A stretch of DNA of 18,795 bases. It comes from an uncultured Phocaeicola sp. (GTDB lineage: Bacteria; Bacteroidota; Bacteroidia; Bacteroidales; Bacteroidaceae). The stretch covers positions 1 through 18,795 of the forward strand of contig CARCZS010000037.1 of the NCBI GenBank assembly GCA_948956705.1, written 5' to 3'. This document shows positions 1-7,358 of the stretch, in pieces. The notes beneath the pieces were generated by a model. The model was not told the DNA's origin. It worked only from the letters and a program-made list of their open reading frames with translations, and did not search any database. A program made the position numbers and the translations under genes. The first letter of the stretch is position 1, and the number at the start of each line of letters is the position of its first letter.

Positions 1-31
1 GGATCATTAGACTTTTTACTTTTAATATACT

Positions 32-57
32 ATATAGAATCGCGGAGACGCTTACAT
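32..57 (+). repeat. 26-nt direct repeat, copy 1
   Basis: This 26-nt stretch recurs at 177-202 with one mismatch (T40 here, G185 there). Its core GCGGAGACGC could fold as GCG-GAGA-CGC with a GNRA-type tetraloop. I saw no third copy in the window. Its function is unknown; it may belong to a dispersed intergenic repeat family. Confidence 0.75.
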
Positions 58-176
58 GACAGTCTACTTTTAATACTTCAAGGAAACGTTCTCAGGTTTT
101 TCTAAATCTATTTTCTGCCAAATCCATAATGATTCGTTTTTATACCCAAGATATAAGAACAAAAAAAAGAGAGACA

Positions 177-202
177 ATATAGAAGCGCGGAGACGCTTAC
201 AT
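177..202 (+). repeat. 26-nt direct repeat, copy 2
   Basis: Second copy of the repeat at 32-57, offset by 145 bases and differing at one position. The G at 185 extends the possible hairpin stem to AGCG...CGCT (184-187 with 194-197), so this copy may fold slightly better than the first. Confidence 0.75.
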
Positions 203-349
203 ATTCCTTCAGCCCCGTTCCATCTCCAAAAACGCATCCCAAGGTGATGACTGTCTGGCAAAACACTCACATTTCATCAAATGACAACAACCGGACGAAT
301 AAGGTGTATCATCCGGTCGAAGTCGTTGTATCTTCCCTTCAAGTAAATT

Positions 350-433
350 GTTTCACTTAAGTGATGATATTATATCACCCTAGTGATGAACTTTCATCAC
401 TAGAGTGCTCAAACTTCATCACTTAGGTGAAAC
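350..433. repeat. Four phased TCAC-N4-GTGA dyads (iteron-like or operator array)
   Basis: Four 12-bp dyads start at 353, 375, 397 and 419, so each step is exactly 22 bp. Their centres are TTAA, CCTA, TAGA and TTAG. Three have both arms perfect and the third ends GTGC instead of GTGA. The whole array is roughly symmetric about 391: it opens GTTTCAC and closes GTGAAAC, and the inner flanks read TGAAC and TTTCA. A 22-bp period puts all sites on nearly the same helical face, as expected for cooperative binding of a dimeric protein. It ends 104 bp before the -33 box of the VirE-like gene. The protein that binds it is not identifiable from this window. Confidence 0.85.
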
Positions 434-536
434 AACTGAATCAAAAGGAAGATATCGTGTAATCAACCGAACGAAACAGCTTGTTATTCAAGATGTTTAC
501 GCTTAGTCACTTTTCTCTAAAACCCCACGAAAAACA

Positions 537-568
537 CTTGCAAAACGCTATTTTACACAGTATCTTTG
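537..568 (+). promoter_or_regulatory. Promoter of the VirE-like gene
   Basis: A -33 CTTG (537-540) lies 20 bp from a perfect -7 TATCTTTG (561-568), matching the Bacteroides sigma-ABfr consensus. The ATG is 28 bases past the -7 box, giving a leader of about 24 nt. Confidence 0.8.
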
Positions 569-596
569 TTCCAACGGAAACCTAAAACAACAAATA

Positions 597-1847
597 ATGG
601 ATAAAAAGTTATTGAACAAAGTAATGAAGAAGCTTGCTTCCTCGAATGTAGTGATAAGTCCGACAGTGAAGAGTTCATCTACCTCATTATCAATGCAGAA
701 GAAACCGGAAACGGAACAAGTACAGCAAAAACTGGAACAATATTTGCTGAGCTGCTACCACTTCCGCTTCAACCTACTGACGGAACAAACGGAATGTTGC
801 AAAAAAGACGCTGACACACCTATATATAAGGTAATAAGCCAGCGCACCCTGAACAGCCTGTGCCTGGAAGCACGTGCACGTCACATCAACTGCTGGGACA
901 AGGATGTAAGCCGGTTCGTGAACTCGGAGCAGATGCCGGACTATCATCCGTTACTTTCCTATATGAACACCCTTCCCGAATGGGACGGCAAGGACCGCGT
1001 GACTCCGCTGGCACAACGCATATCTACGAAAGATTTCTGGGTGAACAGTTTCCACCGCTGGATGCTGGGCGTAACTGCCCAGTGGAGCGGACGCATGGCC
1101 CGGTGCGCCAACGCTGTGGCCCCCATGCTGGTGAGCAGCGAGCAAGGGAGATGCAAATCCACTTTCTGCGAATTGCTGATGCCCGATTCGTTGAAAGACT
1201 ACTATACGGACAGCTTCGAACTGACCGGACAGGCAGGATGCGAGCAGAAGCTGGCTTTCTTCGGACTGATTAATCTGGATGAGTACGACCGTCTTTCACC
1301 ACAGAAACTGCCATTGCTGAAAAATCTGATGCAGATGAAAAAACTGGATTTCCGCAAGTCGCACCGCTCGTCCTACAGCCATCTGCCCCGGATGGCCTCG
1401 TTCATCGGCACCAGTAACCGGAAAGCGCTGCTCACCGACCCCAGCGGAAGCCGCCGTTATTTCTTTGCCGAGGTAAAGGAGAAGATAGACTGCTCGCCAC
1501 TGGAGCACAAACAGCTTTTCGCCCAGCTGAAAGCAGAACTGGACGAGGGAAAGCGTTACTGGTTCTCGGCGGCGGAGGAATCCGAGCTGAAACTGCGCAA
1601 CCAGGCCTATTATGCCTTGCCTACCGAAGCGGAAATGATTCTCCATTGTTTCAGACTGCCGGATAAAGGGGAAGACTTCAAACTTTACTCGGCAGTATGC
1701 TTGTTCAATATCCTGCTGAAACGATATCCGGCAGCCATGCGCGGCATCACGATAAACAAAATGGGAAGAATCATGAATTCCCTGGGAGCGGAACGGATGC
1801 ATACCACAACAGGAAATATGTATAAACTGGTAGCACTGGCCGGGTAA
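597..1847 (+). CDS. VirE/VapE-like P-loop ATPase with DUF3874 C-terminus
   Basis: Predicted cytoplasmic protein of 416 residues. Residues 1-45 are polar and look flexible. Residues about 45-135 resemble the helical linker before the VirE domain, including the LPEWDGKDR motif at 126-134. Residues 140-295 match the virulence-associated E (SF3-helicase-like) ATPase: a P-loop-like SEQGRCKST (181-189), a Walker B LINLDEYD (224-231), sensor FIGTSN (269-274) and arginine-finger region DPSGSRRYF (281-289). The remainder resembles DUF3874. The P-loop lacks the usual Gly before Lys (Cys186) and starts with Ser. The N-terminal primase-like VirE_N domain of longer relatives is absent. Such proteins are common in Bacteroides mobile or formerly mobile DNA, but their job is not established. 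It stands alone between a promoter and a hairpin. Confidence 0.82.
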   Translation: MDKKLLNKVMKKLASSNVVISPTVKSSSTSLSMQKKPETEQVQQKLEQYLLSCYHFRFNLLTEQTECCKKDADTPIYKVISQRTLNSLCLEARARHINCWDKDVSRFVNSEQMPDYHPLLSYMNTLPEWDGKDRVTPLAQRISTKDFWVNSFHRWMLGVTAQWSGRMARCANAVAPMLVSSEQGRCKSTFCELLMPDSLKDYYTDSFELTGQAGCEQKLAFFGLINLDEYDRLSPQKLPLLKNLMQMKKLDFRKSHRSSYSHLPRMASFIGTSNRKALLTDPSGSRRYFFAEVKEKIDCSPLEHKQLFAQLKAELDEGKRYWFSAAEESELKLRNQAYYALPTEAEMILHCFRLPDKGEDFKLYSAVCLFNILLKRYPAAMRGITINKMGRIMNSLGAERMHTTTGNMYKLVALAG

Positions 1848-1860
1848 AAACATCCCTGAA

Positions 1861-1900
1861 GCTATTATGAAGGAATTTATAATGATTCCTTCATAATAGC
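1861..1900 (+). terminator. 16-bp perfect hairpin after the VirE-like gene
   Basis: Bases 1861-1876 pair perfectly with 1885-1900 around an 8-nt loop. It starts 13 bases after the stop codon and lies between convergent genes. There is no good T-tract, so termination is inferred from position and stem strength. A smaller hairpin, CCTTC-CAT-GAAGG (1923-1935), follows. Confidence 0.6.
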
Positions 1901-1984
1901 CTTCTGTATATCAACACATTACCCTTCCATGAAGGATTTGAACAATTTTATCGCTTATTTTAATTCCGATGTACCACCATCTTC

Positions 1985-3049
1985 TTATTCCGGCCGGTAA
2001 ACCTGCAAAGGCAGCTCACCTTTCAAGGCTCCCAACGCATTATAAGCCAGCGAGCCCATCTCGTCTTCACCGGGCATCAGCACAACCGGCGCCAGATAAT
2101 CAATCTGTTCCTTGAGAATCCCTACACAGTAATCACTATGGGCAATGCCTCCCGTCAGAATAATGGCATCCACCTGCCCACGGAGCGTGACATACATGGC
2201 CCCTGCCTGTTTCGCCACCGTATAGAGCATCGCATCCAATACCCCTTTATAAGGCTCCTCGCCTTCGGAAGCTTTCCGGGCAATAGTCACCACATCATTC
2301 ATACCCAGATGGGCAGTCAGCCCCCCTTTGCCATTCAGCATCTTCTTGATCTGCTTTAACGTATACTTACCGCTGAAGCACAATTCCGCCAACTGGTCGG
2401 CAGGAATGGTTCCCGCACGTTCGGGAGAAAACGGCCCCTCACCGTTCAAGGCATTGTTAACATCAATCACCCGTCCTTTGCAATGGGCACCCACCGATAT
2501 GCCACCCCCCAGATGCACCACAATCAGATTCAACTCTTCATAATGTTTCCCGATGGAAGCGGCATATTTACGCGATACCGCCTTACTGTTCAAGGCATGG
2601 AAGATGGAAATGCGCTCTATCTCCGGTATTCCCGTCAGGCGGGCGGCCGGTTGCAGCTCGTCTACCACTTCGGGATCGGCAATGTAGGCGGGACAATGGC
2701 ATTCCCGGGCTATTTCATCGGCAATCAGCGCGCCCAAATTACAGGCGTGCTCCATCCGGGCGTTGAGCAAATCGTGTTTCATCTGTTCGTTAATGGCATA
2801 CACCCCGCCGGGCGTAGGCTTCAGCAGACCGCCACGGGCAATGACGGCATCAAAATCCAACGGAATATCCGCCTCGGCAAGCAATCGCAATACAAAGTCC
2901 TTACGGTACGCATACTGTTCGTTGACGTGGTGAAACTCCGACAAGTCATCCGCAGTATGATGGGCCCCTGCCGCCCACACCGGCTTTTCATCGATGAAAA
3001 GGGCTATTTTGGTAGAAGTAGAGCCCGGATTAATCACAAATATCTTCAT
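1985..3049 (-). CDS. buk: Butyrate kinase
   Basis: 354-residue member of the acetate/butyrate kinase (ASKHA) family, which converts acyl-phosphate plus ADP to the acid plus ATP. The N-terminal phosphate loop NPGSTSTK (7-14) is intact, as are the HLGGGISVGAH segment (179-189), the NGEGPFSPERAG segment (202-213) and the adenosine-loop ILTGGIAHS (297-305). The length is normal for Buk (about 355). It begins 12 bases after the ptb stop, so the two are surely co-transcribed. In Bacteroides the substrate may be a branched-chain or aromatic acyl-phosphate rather than butyryl-phosphate; this is an inference. Cytoplasmic. Confidence 0.95.
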   Translation of the reverse strand: MKIFVINPGSTSTKIALFIDEKPVWAAGAHHTADDLSEFHHVNEQYAYRKDFVLRLLAEADIPLDFDAVIARGGLLKPTPGGVYAINEQMKHDLLNARMEHACNLGALIADEIARECHCPAYIADPEVVDELQPAARLTGIPEIERISIFHALNSKAVSRKYAASIGKHYEELNLIVVHLGGGISVGAHCKGRVIDVNNALNGEGPFSPERAGTIPADQLAELCFSGKYTLKQIKKMLNGKGGLTAHLGMNDVVTIARKASEGEEPYKGVLDAMLYTVAKQAGAMYVTLRGQVDAIILTGGIAHSDYCVGILKEQIDYLAPVVLMPGEDEMGSLAYNALGALKGELPLQVYRPE

Positions 3050-3061
3050 AATTTAAAGGTT

Positions 3062-3976
3062 TTATCCGGCCACGCAGGCCAATGCCAGACTATAATATTT
3101 CGAATTACCGGAATCGGCACGCGAAGGAACCACTACAGGAGAAGTAGTACCTCGCAACATGCCTGCCATGTTGGCGTCACCAAACAACGACACCGTTTTA
3201 TAGAATGTATTTCCCGACTCGATATTGGGAAAGATCAACAAATCCGCATGTCCCACCACCGGCGAGCTGATTCCTTTCACCTCACCGCTATGCGCATCAC
3301 ATGCCGTCTTCACATCCATGGGCCCGTCCAAGTACATGTTTCCGTAAGCACCGGCGGCGGCACGTTCCTTTAAAGTCACATAATCCAGTGTATGAGGGAA
3401 TTTCTCGTTTACTTTTTCCGTACAATGAATCAAGGCCACACGGGGAGCTTCTATTCCCATGCGGCGGCATACCTCCAGATCATACCGCAGCATCGCCTCG
3501 AATTGTTCCAAGGTAGGACGGGGAATGACCGCCGCATCCGAGAAGAACAGCAATTTCTTGTACATCGGGATCTGTGCCACCGTGATATGGCTCAGCACAT
3601 TCCCTTTCGGCAGGATACCATGTCCCTTATTAAGCACGGCCCGCAATAAATTATCCGTATTGATAATCCCTTTCATCAACACGTCCGCATGTCCCTCACG
3701 TATCAGCGAAACAGCTTCCTGGGCTGCTTTATCGGGACTTGTCGCCTCGTATACTTTCACATGATCCGGATATTGAAGGCGGATATATTCCGAGTTCAGC
3801 AAATGGGGCGTATCCGCCACCAATAAGAAATCGGCAAAGCCTTCGTGCAAACTGCGGGTTATAACGTATTCGGTATGAGGGTCATTGGGGCAAACAACCA
3901 CCACACGTTTCCGCTCCTTCAACGAACGCAAACGGCATATCAGGCCGGCGAAGTCTTGTATAGGTTCCATGGTCAT
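3062..3976 (-). CDS. ptb: Phosphate butyryltransferase
   Basis: 304 residues of the phosphate acetyl/butyryltransferase family, exchanging CoA for phosphate on a short acyl-CoA. Visible family features are MKGIINT (101-107), the DLLIFPNIESGN segment (245-256) and the C-terminal GTTSPVVVPSRADS (276-289) that shapes the CoA/phosphate site. It is the first gene of a leftward pair with buk, giving acyl-CoA to acyl-phosphate to acid with ATP gain. The start at 3976 is the upstream of two close ATGs; the second, at 3970, is equally possible. Some ptb-buk loci carry 2-oxoacid:ferredoxin oxidoreductase genes, but none follows here. Confidence 0.94.
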   Translation of the reverse strand: MTMEPIQDFAGLICRLRSLKERKRVVVVCPNDPHTEYVITRSLHEGFADFLLVADTPHLLNSEYIRLQYPDHVKVYEATSPDKAAQEAVSLIREGHADVLMKGIINTDNLLRAVLNKGHGILPKGNVLSHITVAQIPMYKKLLFFSDAAVIPRPTLEQFEAMLRYDLEVCRRMGIEAPRVALIHCTEKVNEKFPHTLDYVTLKERAAAGAYGNMYLDGPMDVKTACDAHSGEVKGISSPVVGHADLLIFPNIESGNTFYKTVSLFGDANMAGMLRGTTSPVVVPSRADSGNSKYYSLALACVAG

Positions 3977-3987
3977 TAGATTTTTAG

Positions 3988-3995
3988 CAAATATG
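3988..3995 (-). promoter_or_regulatory. Possible -7 box for ptb-buk
   Basis: On the minus strand CATATTTG matches 7 of 8 positions of TAnnTTTG, 11 bases before the ptb start. No TTTG is seen at the -33 distance, so support is modest. The region is shared with the divergent promoter at 4019. Confidence 0.4.
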
Positions 3996-4018
3996 AAAAA
4001 TAAATCTGAATTTATCCC

Positions 4019-4026
4019 TATCTTTG
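4019..4026 (+). promoter_or_regulatory. -7 box for the C26-M19 fusion gene
   Basis: Perfect TATCTTTG, 26 bases before the ATG at 4053. I see no clear -33 TTTG. It lies in a 76-bp divergent spacer with the ptb promoter, so the two transcription units may share regulation. Confidence 0.55.
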
Positions 4027-4052
4027 CTTAGTTTCTACGAATAATTTAACTT

Positions 4053-5810
4053 ATGAAAACGTTTCAAACATTTGACATTTCAGCCGAGTACGATGCCATA
4101 CACCGCACCTTTCCCTGCCACAAAGATGCTCCAGTCATAGGGCTTACCGGAAACTTCCAGGAAGGCGCATGTACTTTGCTGGAAGGATATTTCACTTCCA
4201 TTCTGAAAGCAGGAGGTATTCCTTTCATTATTCCTCCTGTTGACGAAACTAACAGTTTGATAAACTCACTGAATGCATTGGATGGCTTGCTACTGACCGG
4301 CGGTGCGGATATCAATCCCTTGTTCCTTGGAGAAGAACCGATAAAGGAATTACACAGTATAAATCCCCGGAGGGATCGTCAGGAGTTATTGCTTGCCAAA
4401 CTGGCCGCCGACCGGCAGATACCGATTCTGGGAATATGCCGCGGCATACAGGTGATGAACGCCGCTTTTGGAGGCAGCCTGTATCAGGATATCCACGTAC
4501 AGATGGAAGGGGAACGGATCAAACACGATCAGGATTTGGGACGGGGATATGCCTCGCATACGGTCCGGATAGAGAAAGATTCCTTACTCTATAAATTGTT
4601 TGAAACAGAAATATTGCCGGTCAATTCGTTTCACCATCAGGCGGTAAAGGAGGTTGCGCCGGGTTTCAGGGTAACTGCCCGCTCATCCGACGGAGTCATT
4701 GAAGCGATGGAATCTACCGAATGCAAGTCCATGATGGGAGTACAATGGCATCCGGAATGTTTCATTCTGGAAAACAATACCTGTATGATGCCGGTATTCC
4801 ACTGGCTTATACAGGAATCCACTTCTTTCAGAGAAGCCAAAAAACTTCACAGCCGCATGATAACGCTGGATTCACATTGCGACACTCCCATGTTCTTCGA
4901 TCAAGGAATAAACTTCGCCACCCGTGACAAGAAAATCCTGGTAGACCTGCATAAGATGACGGAAGGACATCTGGACGCGACCATCATGGTGGCTTACCTG
5001 AAGCAATTGGAACGTACCGATGAAGCCTTATCGGCCGCTACTGCCAAAGCAGACCGCATCCTGAACGAAATAGAGGAGATGGTTGCCAAGAACTGTACAG
5101 CCGTAGATATAGCATATACTCCCGCTGATCTGTGCCGTTTGAAAAAAGCAGGGAAAAAGGCTGTCATGCTGGGCATTGAAAACGGATATGCCATTGGCAA
5201 GGATATCACGAATGTAGAACGTTTCCGCCATCGTGGCGTGGTGTACATGACACTTTGCCACAACGGAAATAATGATATCTGCGGCTCTGCCCGTTATAAT
5301 GAGGAAGGACTGGGCGTAAGCACATTCGGTGAACAGGTGATAAAAGAAATGAACCGTGTGGGAATGATGGTAGATGTTTCTCATGCCGGAGAGAAAAGTT
5401 TCTATGATGCACTGGCAATCAGCGGCAAACCGATCGTAGCCTCTCATTCTTCGGCCCGTGCCCTTTGCGACCATCCGCGCAATCTGACGGATGACCAATT
5501 GAAAGCATTGGCAGCCAAGGGGGGGGTGGCACAGGTATGTATGTATGGCGGATTCCTGCGCAAGAACGGAGAAGCTACCATCAAGGATGCCATCGAGCAT
5601 CTGAACCACATGGTAAATGTCATGGGCATAGAACATGTAGGGATAGGAACCGATTTTGACGGTGACGGCGGCATCACAGGCTGCGCTTCAGCATCAGAAT
5701 TGATAAACTTTACACGCCGGCTGCTGTTGGAAAGATACAGTGAAGAAAATATCCGCCTCATTTGGGGTGGAAACTTCCTGCGCGTTATGGAAGAAGTACA
5801 AAGAAAATAA
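4053..5810 (+). CDS. Fused C26 gamma-glutamyl hydrolase-type amidotransferase and M19 dipeptidase
   Basis: One continuous 585-residue protein with two enzyme domains. Residues about 26-255 are a class I glutamine amidotransferase of the PuuD/peptidase C26 type: LLLTGGADINP (79-89), nucleophile elbow GICRG with Cys129, and His233/Glu235 in GVQWHPE. Residues about 266-585 are a membrane-dipeptidase (renal dipeptidase, M19) domain: HCD (275-277), Glu376 in GIENG, His444 in VSHAG, His465 in SHSSARA and Asp534 in GTDFDG, a full dizinc set. There is no signal peptide, so it is predicted cytoplasmic. M19 enzymes hydrolyse dipeptides and C26 enzymes cut gamma-glutamyl bonds. Sequential cleavage of gamma-glutamyl peptides such as glutathione is a reasonable inference, not proven. 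Confidence 0.9.
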   Translation: MKTFQTFDISAEYDAIHRTFPCHKDAPVIGLTGNFQEGACTLLEGYFTSILKAGGIPFIIPPVDETNSLINSLNALDGLLLTGGADINPLFLGEEPIKELHSINPRRDRQELLLAKLAADRQIPILGICRGIQVMNAAFGGSLYQDIHVQMEGERIKHDQDLGRGYASHTVRIEKDSLLYKLFETEILPVNSFHHQAVKEVAPGFRVTARSSDGVIEAMESTECKSMMGVQWHPECFILENNTCMMPVFHWLIQESTSFREAKKLHSRMITLDSHCDTPMFFDQGINFATRDKKILVDLHKMTEGHLDATIMVAYLKQLERTDEALSAATAKADRILNEIEEMVAKNCTAVDIAYTPADLCRLKKAGKKAVMLGIENGYAIGKDITNVERFRHRGVVYMTLCHNGNNDICGSARYNEEGLGVSTFGEQVIKEMNRVGMMVDVSHAGEKSFYDALAISGKPIVASHSSARALCDHPRNLTDDQLKALAAKGGVAQVCMYGGFLRKNGEATIKDAIEHLNHMVNVMGIEHVGIGTDFDGDGGITGCASASELINFTRRLLLERYSEENIRLIWGGNFLRVMEEVQRK

Positions 5811-5812
5811 CG

Positions 5813-5820
5813 TAACTTTG
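5813..5820 (+). promoter_or_regulatory. Possible -7 box for the glutaminyl cyclase-sufE unit
   Basis: TAACTTTG begins two bases after the upstream stop codon and fits TAnnTTTG exactly, leaving a leader of about 55 nt before 5879. No -33 TTTG is seen, so read-through from the upstream gene is also possible. Confidence 0.45.
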
Positions 5821-5878
5821 CGGCGCAGCCCCCTTCTATATAAAGGATAATGCACAAATAAATAACAGAAGAATAAGT

Positions 5879-6883
5879 ATGAAGATAAGAAATGTTTTAG
5901 TAATCCCGTTCTTGCTGCTTGTATTGACAGCCGTTTCGTGCGGAAACAGTAAAAGCAGAAACGACCGGACAGAAACCGTAGACAAAGAAGTGATCAAGGC
6001 TCCCGAGTTCGATGCAGACAGCGCCTACCAGTACATTCAGGTACAAGCAGACTTCGGTCCCCGTGTTCCCAACACACAGGCGCACAAAGAATGTGGGGAA
6101 TATCTGGCAGGACAATTGGAAAAATTCGGCGCCAAGGTATACAATCAATATGCCGATCTGATAGCATACGACGGTACGATACTGAAATCACGCAACATTA
6201 TCGGTGCTTACAAGCCCGAAAGTAAAAAACGTATCCTGCTTTGCGCCCATTGGGACAGCCGCCCGTATGCCGACAATGATCCCGACCCGAAGAATCACCA
6301 TACTCCTATACTGGGAGTGAATGATGGTGCCAGCGGTGTGGGGGTGCTGCTGGAAATCGCCCGTCAGATACAGAAGGAACAACCTGCCCTAGGTATAGAT
6401 ATCGTATTTTTCGATTCGGAGGATTATGGAATTCCCGAATTTTATGACGGCAAGTACAAACAAGACACTTGGTGTCTTGGATCACAATACTGGGCACGTA
6501 CCCCACATGTTCAGAACTATAATGCACGCTATGGAATCTTGCTGGATATGGTAGGAGGAAAAGATGCCACGTTCTATTATGAAGGTTACTCGGCCCGCAC
6601 CGCCCGTTCCGAAATGAAGAAAATCTGGAAAAAGGCACATGAGCTGGGATATGGCAAATATTTTGTAAAAGAAGACGGCGGTGAGACGGTGGACGACCAT
6701 ATCTATGTCAACAAGTTGGCGCGTATCCCGTGTGTGGACATCATTAACTATGATGCCGACAATCCGCAAAGTTCTTTCGGCTCTTTCTGGCATACGGTAA
6801 ACGATACGATGGAAAACATTGACCGTAACACGCTGAAAGCGGTAGGACAAACAGTGATGGATGTGATTTATAATGAGAAATAA
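5879..6883 (+). CDS. Lipoprotein glutaminyl-peptide cyclotransferase (M28 fold)
   Basis: 334 residues with a lipoprotein signal (lipobox AVSC, Cys21), so it is exported and lipid-anchored. It has the M28 fold of glutaminyl cyclases, which turn N-terminal Gln into pyroglutamate: AHWDSRPYAD (123-132), GVNDGASG with Asp149, FFDSEDYG with Glu181 and Asp182, and SFWHTVNDT with His305. By analogy with human QC, Asp149, Asp182 and His305 would bind zinc and Glu181 would be the catalytic base. The FDSEDYG and WHTVNDT motifs favour the Bacteroidetes QC group over a plain M28 aminopeptidase. It lies 11 bases before sufE. Confidence 0.85.
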   Translation: MKIRNVLVIPFLLLVLTAVSCGNSKSRNDRTETVDKEVIKAPEFDADSAYQYIQVQADFGPRVPNTQAHKECGEYLAGQLEKFGAKVYNQYADLIAYDGTILKSRNIIGAYKPESKKRILLCAHWDSRPYADNDPDPKNHHTPILGVNDGASGVGVLLEIARQIQKEQPALGIDIVFFDSEDYGIPEFYDGKYKQDTWCLGSQYWARTPHVQNYNARYGILLDMVGGKDATFYYEGYSARTARSEMKKIWKKAHELGYGKYFVKEDGGETVDDHIYVNKLARIPCVDIINYDADNPQSSFGSFWHTVNDTMENIDRNTLKAVGQTVMDVIYNEK

Positions 6884-6894
6884 ATGATAAAATA

Positions 6895-7323
6895 ATGAAA
6901 ACAATAAACGAACTTCAGAACGAAGTGATAGAAGAGTTCAGTGATTTTGATGACTGGATGGACAAGTATCAATTGCTCATAGATTTGGGTAACGAGCAGG
7001 AACCACTCGCCCCCGAATATAAAACAGAACAAAACCTGATAGACGGTTGCCAGAGCCGCGTATGGCTGCAAGCCGATATGGAAGACGGCAAAGTGGTGTT
7101 CCAGGCGGAAAGTGACGCCTTGATTGTAAAAGGTATCATTGCCCTGCTTATCAAAGTAGTCAGCGGACATACTCCGGATGAAATATTAAGCAGTGATTTA
7201 TACTTTATAGAGAAGATAGGTTTGAAAGAACATCTGTCGCCCACCCGCAGCAATGGCTTGCTGGCAATGGTAAAACAGATGCGTATGTATGCGCTGGCTT
7301 TCAAGGCAAAAATGGCGAACTAG
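6895..7323 (+). CDS. sufE: SufE family cysteine-desulfurase partner
   Basis: 142 residues, the normal SufE length. The sulfur-accepting cysteine is Cys52 in DGCQSRVW, and the family motifs RSNGLLAMV (118-126) and Y(E)TEQNLI-like segment before the cysteine are present. SufE takes persulfide sulfur from SufS and passes it to Fe-S cluster assembly. No other suf gene is in the window. It is probably co-transcribed with the glutaminyl cyclase gene, an unrelated partner. Cytoplasmic. Confidence 0.93.
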   Translation: MKTINELQNEVIEEFSDFDDWMDKYQLLIDLGNEQEPLAPEYKTEQNLIDGCQSRVWLQADMEDGKVVFQAESDALIVKGIIALLIKVVSGHTPDEILSSDLYFIEKIGLKEHLSPTRSNGLLAMVKQMRMYALAFKAKMAN

Positions 7324-7326
7324 TGA

Positions 7327-7354
7327 TTAGTGGTTAGTGATTACTAACCACTAA
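7327..7354. terminator. 12-bp perfect hairpin between convergent genes
   Basis: TTAGTGGTTAGT (7327-7338), loop GATT, then its perfect complement (7343-7354). It starts three bases after the sufE stop and ends four bases before the receptor stop. The A-run at 7353-7358 gives no U-tract in the usual place on either strand, so this is a probable bidirectional terminator by position, not a textbook one. Confidence 0.65.
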
Positions 7355-7358
7355 AAAA

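Larger units (their letters stand above)
1..536. other. Non-coding stretch at the left edge
   Basis: No convincing gene is present in these bases; the only sizeable reading frame (66 codons on the minus strand, 270-70) has no recognisable domain and runs across a repeated sequence. The stretch holds two copies of a 26-nt repeat, a possible 6-bp hairpin (ACCGGA 290-295 with TCCGGT 312-317) and the four-dyad array at 350-433. The sequence is AT-rich and most of its visible structure lies just upstream of the VirE-like gene. Confidence 0.7.

Noticed and set aside
70..270. 66-codon minus-strand reading frame
   Set aside because: No domain, no promoter, and it crosses one copy of the 26-nt repeat; probably chance.
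350..433. CRISPR array
   Set aside because: Units are 12-bp palindromes with 10-bp gaps; there are no 30-nt spacers and no cas genes.
860..1273. 137-codon frame inside the VirE-like gene
   Set aside because: Overlaps a gene with clear domain motifs in another frame; composition is low in hydrophobic core residues and rich in Arg/Gly.
2483..3373. 296-codon plus-strand frame across buk and ptb
   Set aside because: Antisense shadow of two well-recognised enzymes, spanning their junction with no domain of its own.
5028..5636. 202-codon minus-strand frame in the M19 domain
   Set aside because: Antisense shadow rich in His, Cys and Tyr; the sense strand carries the complete M19 metal site.
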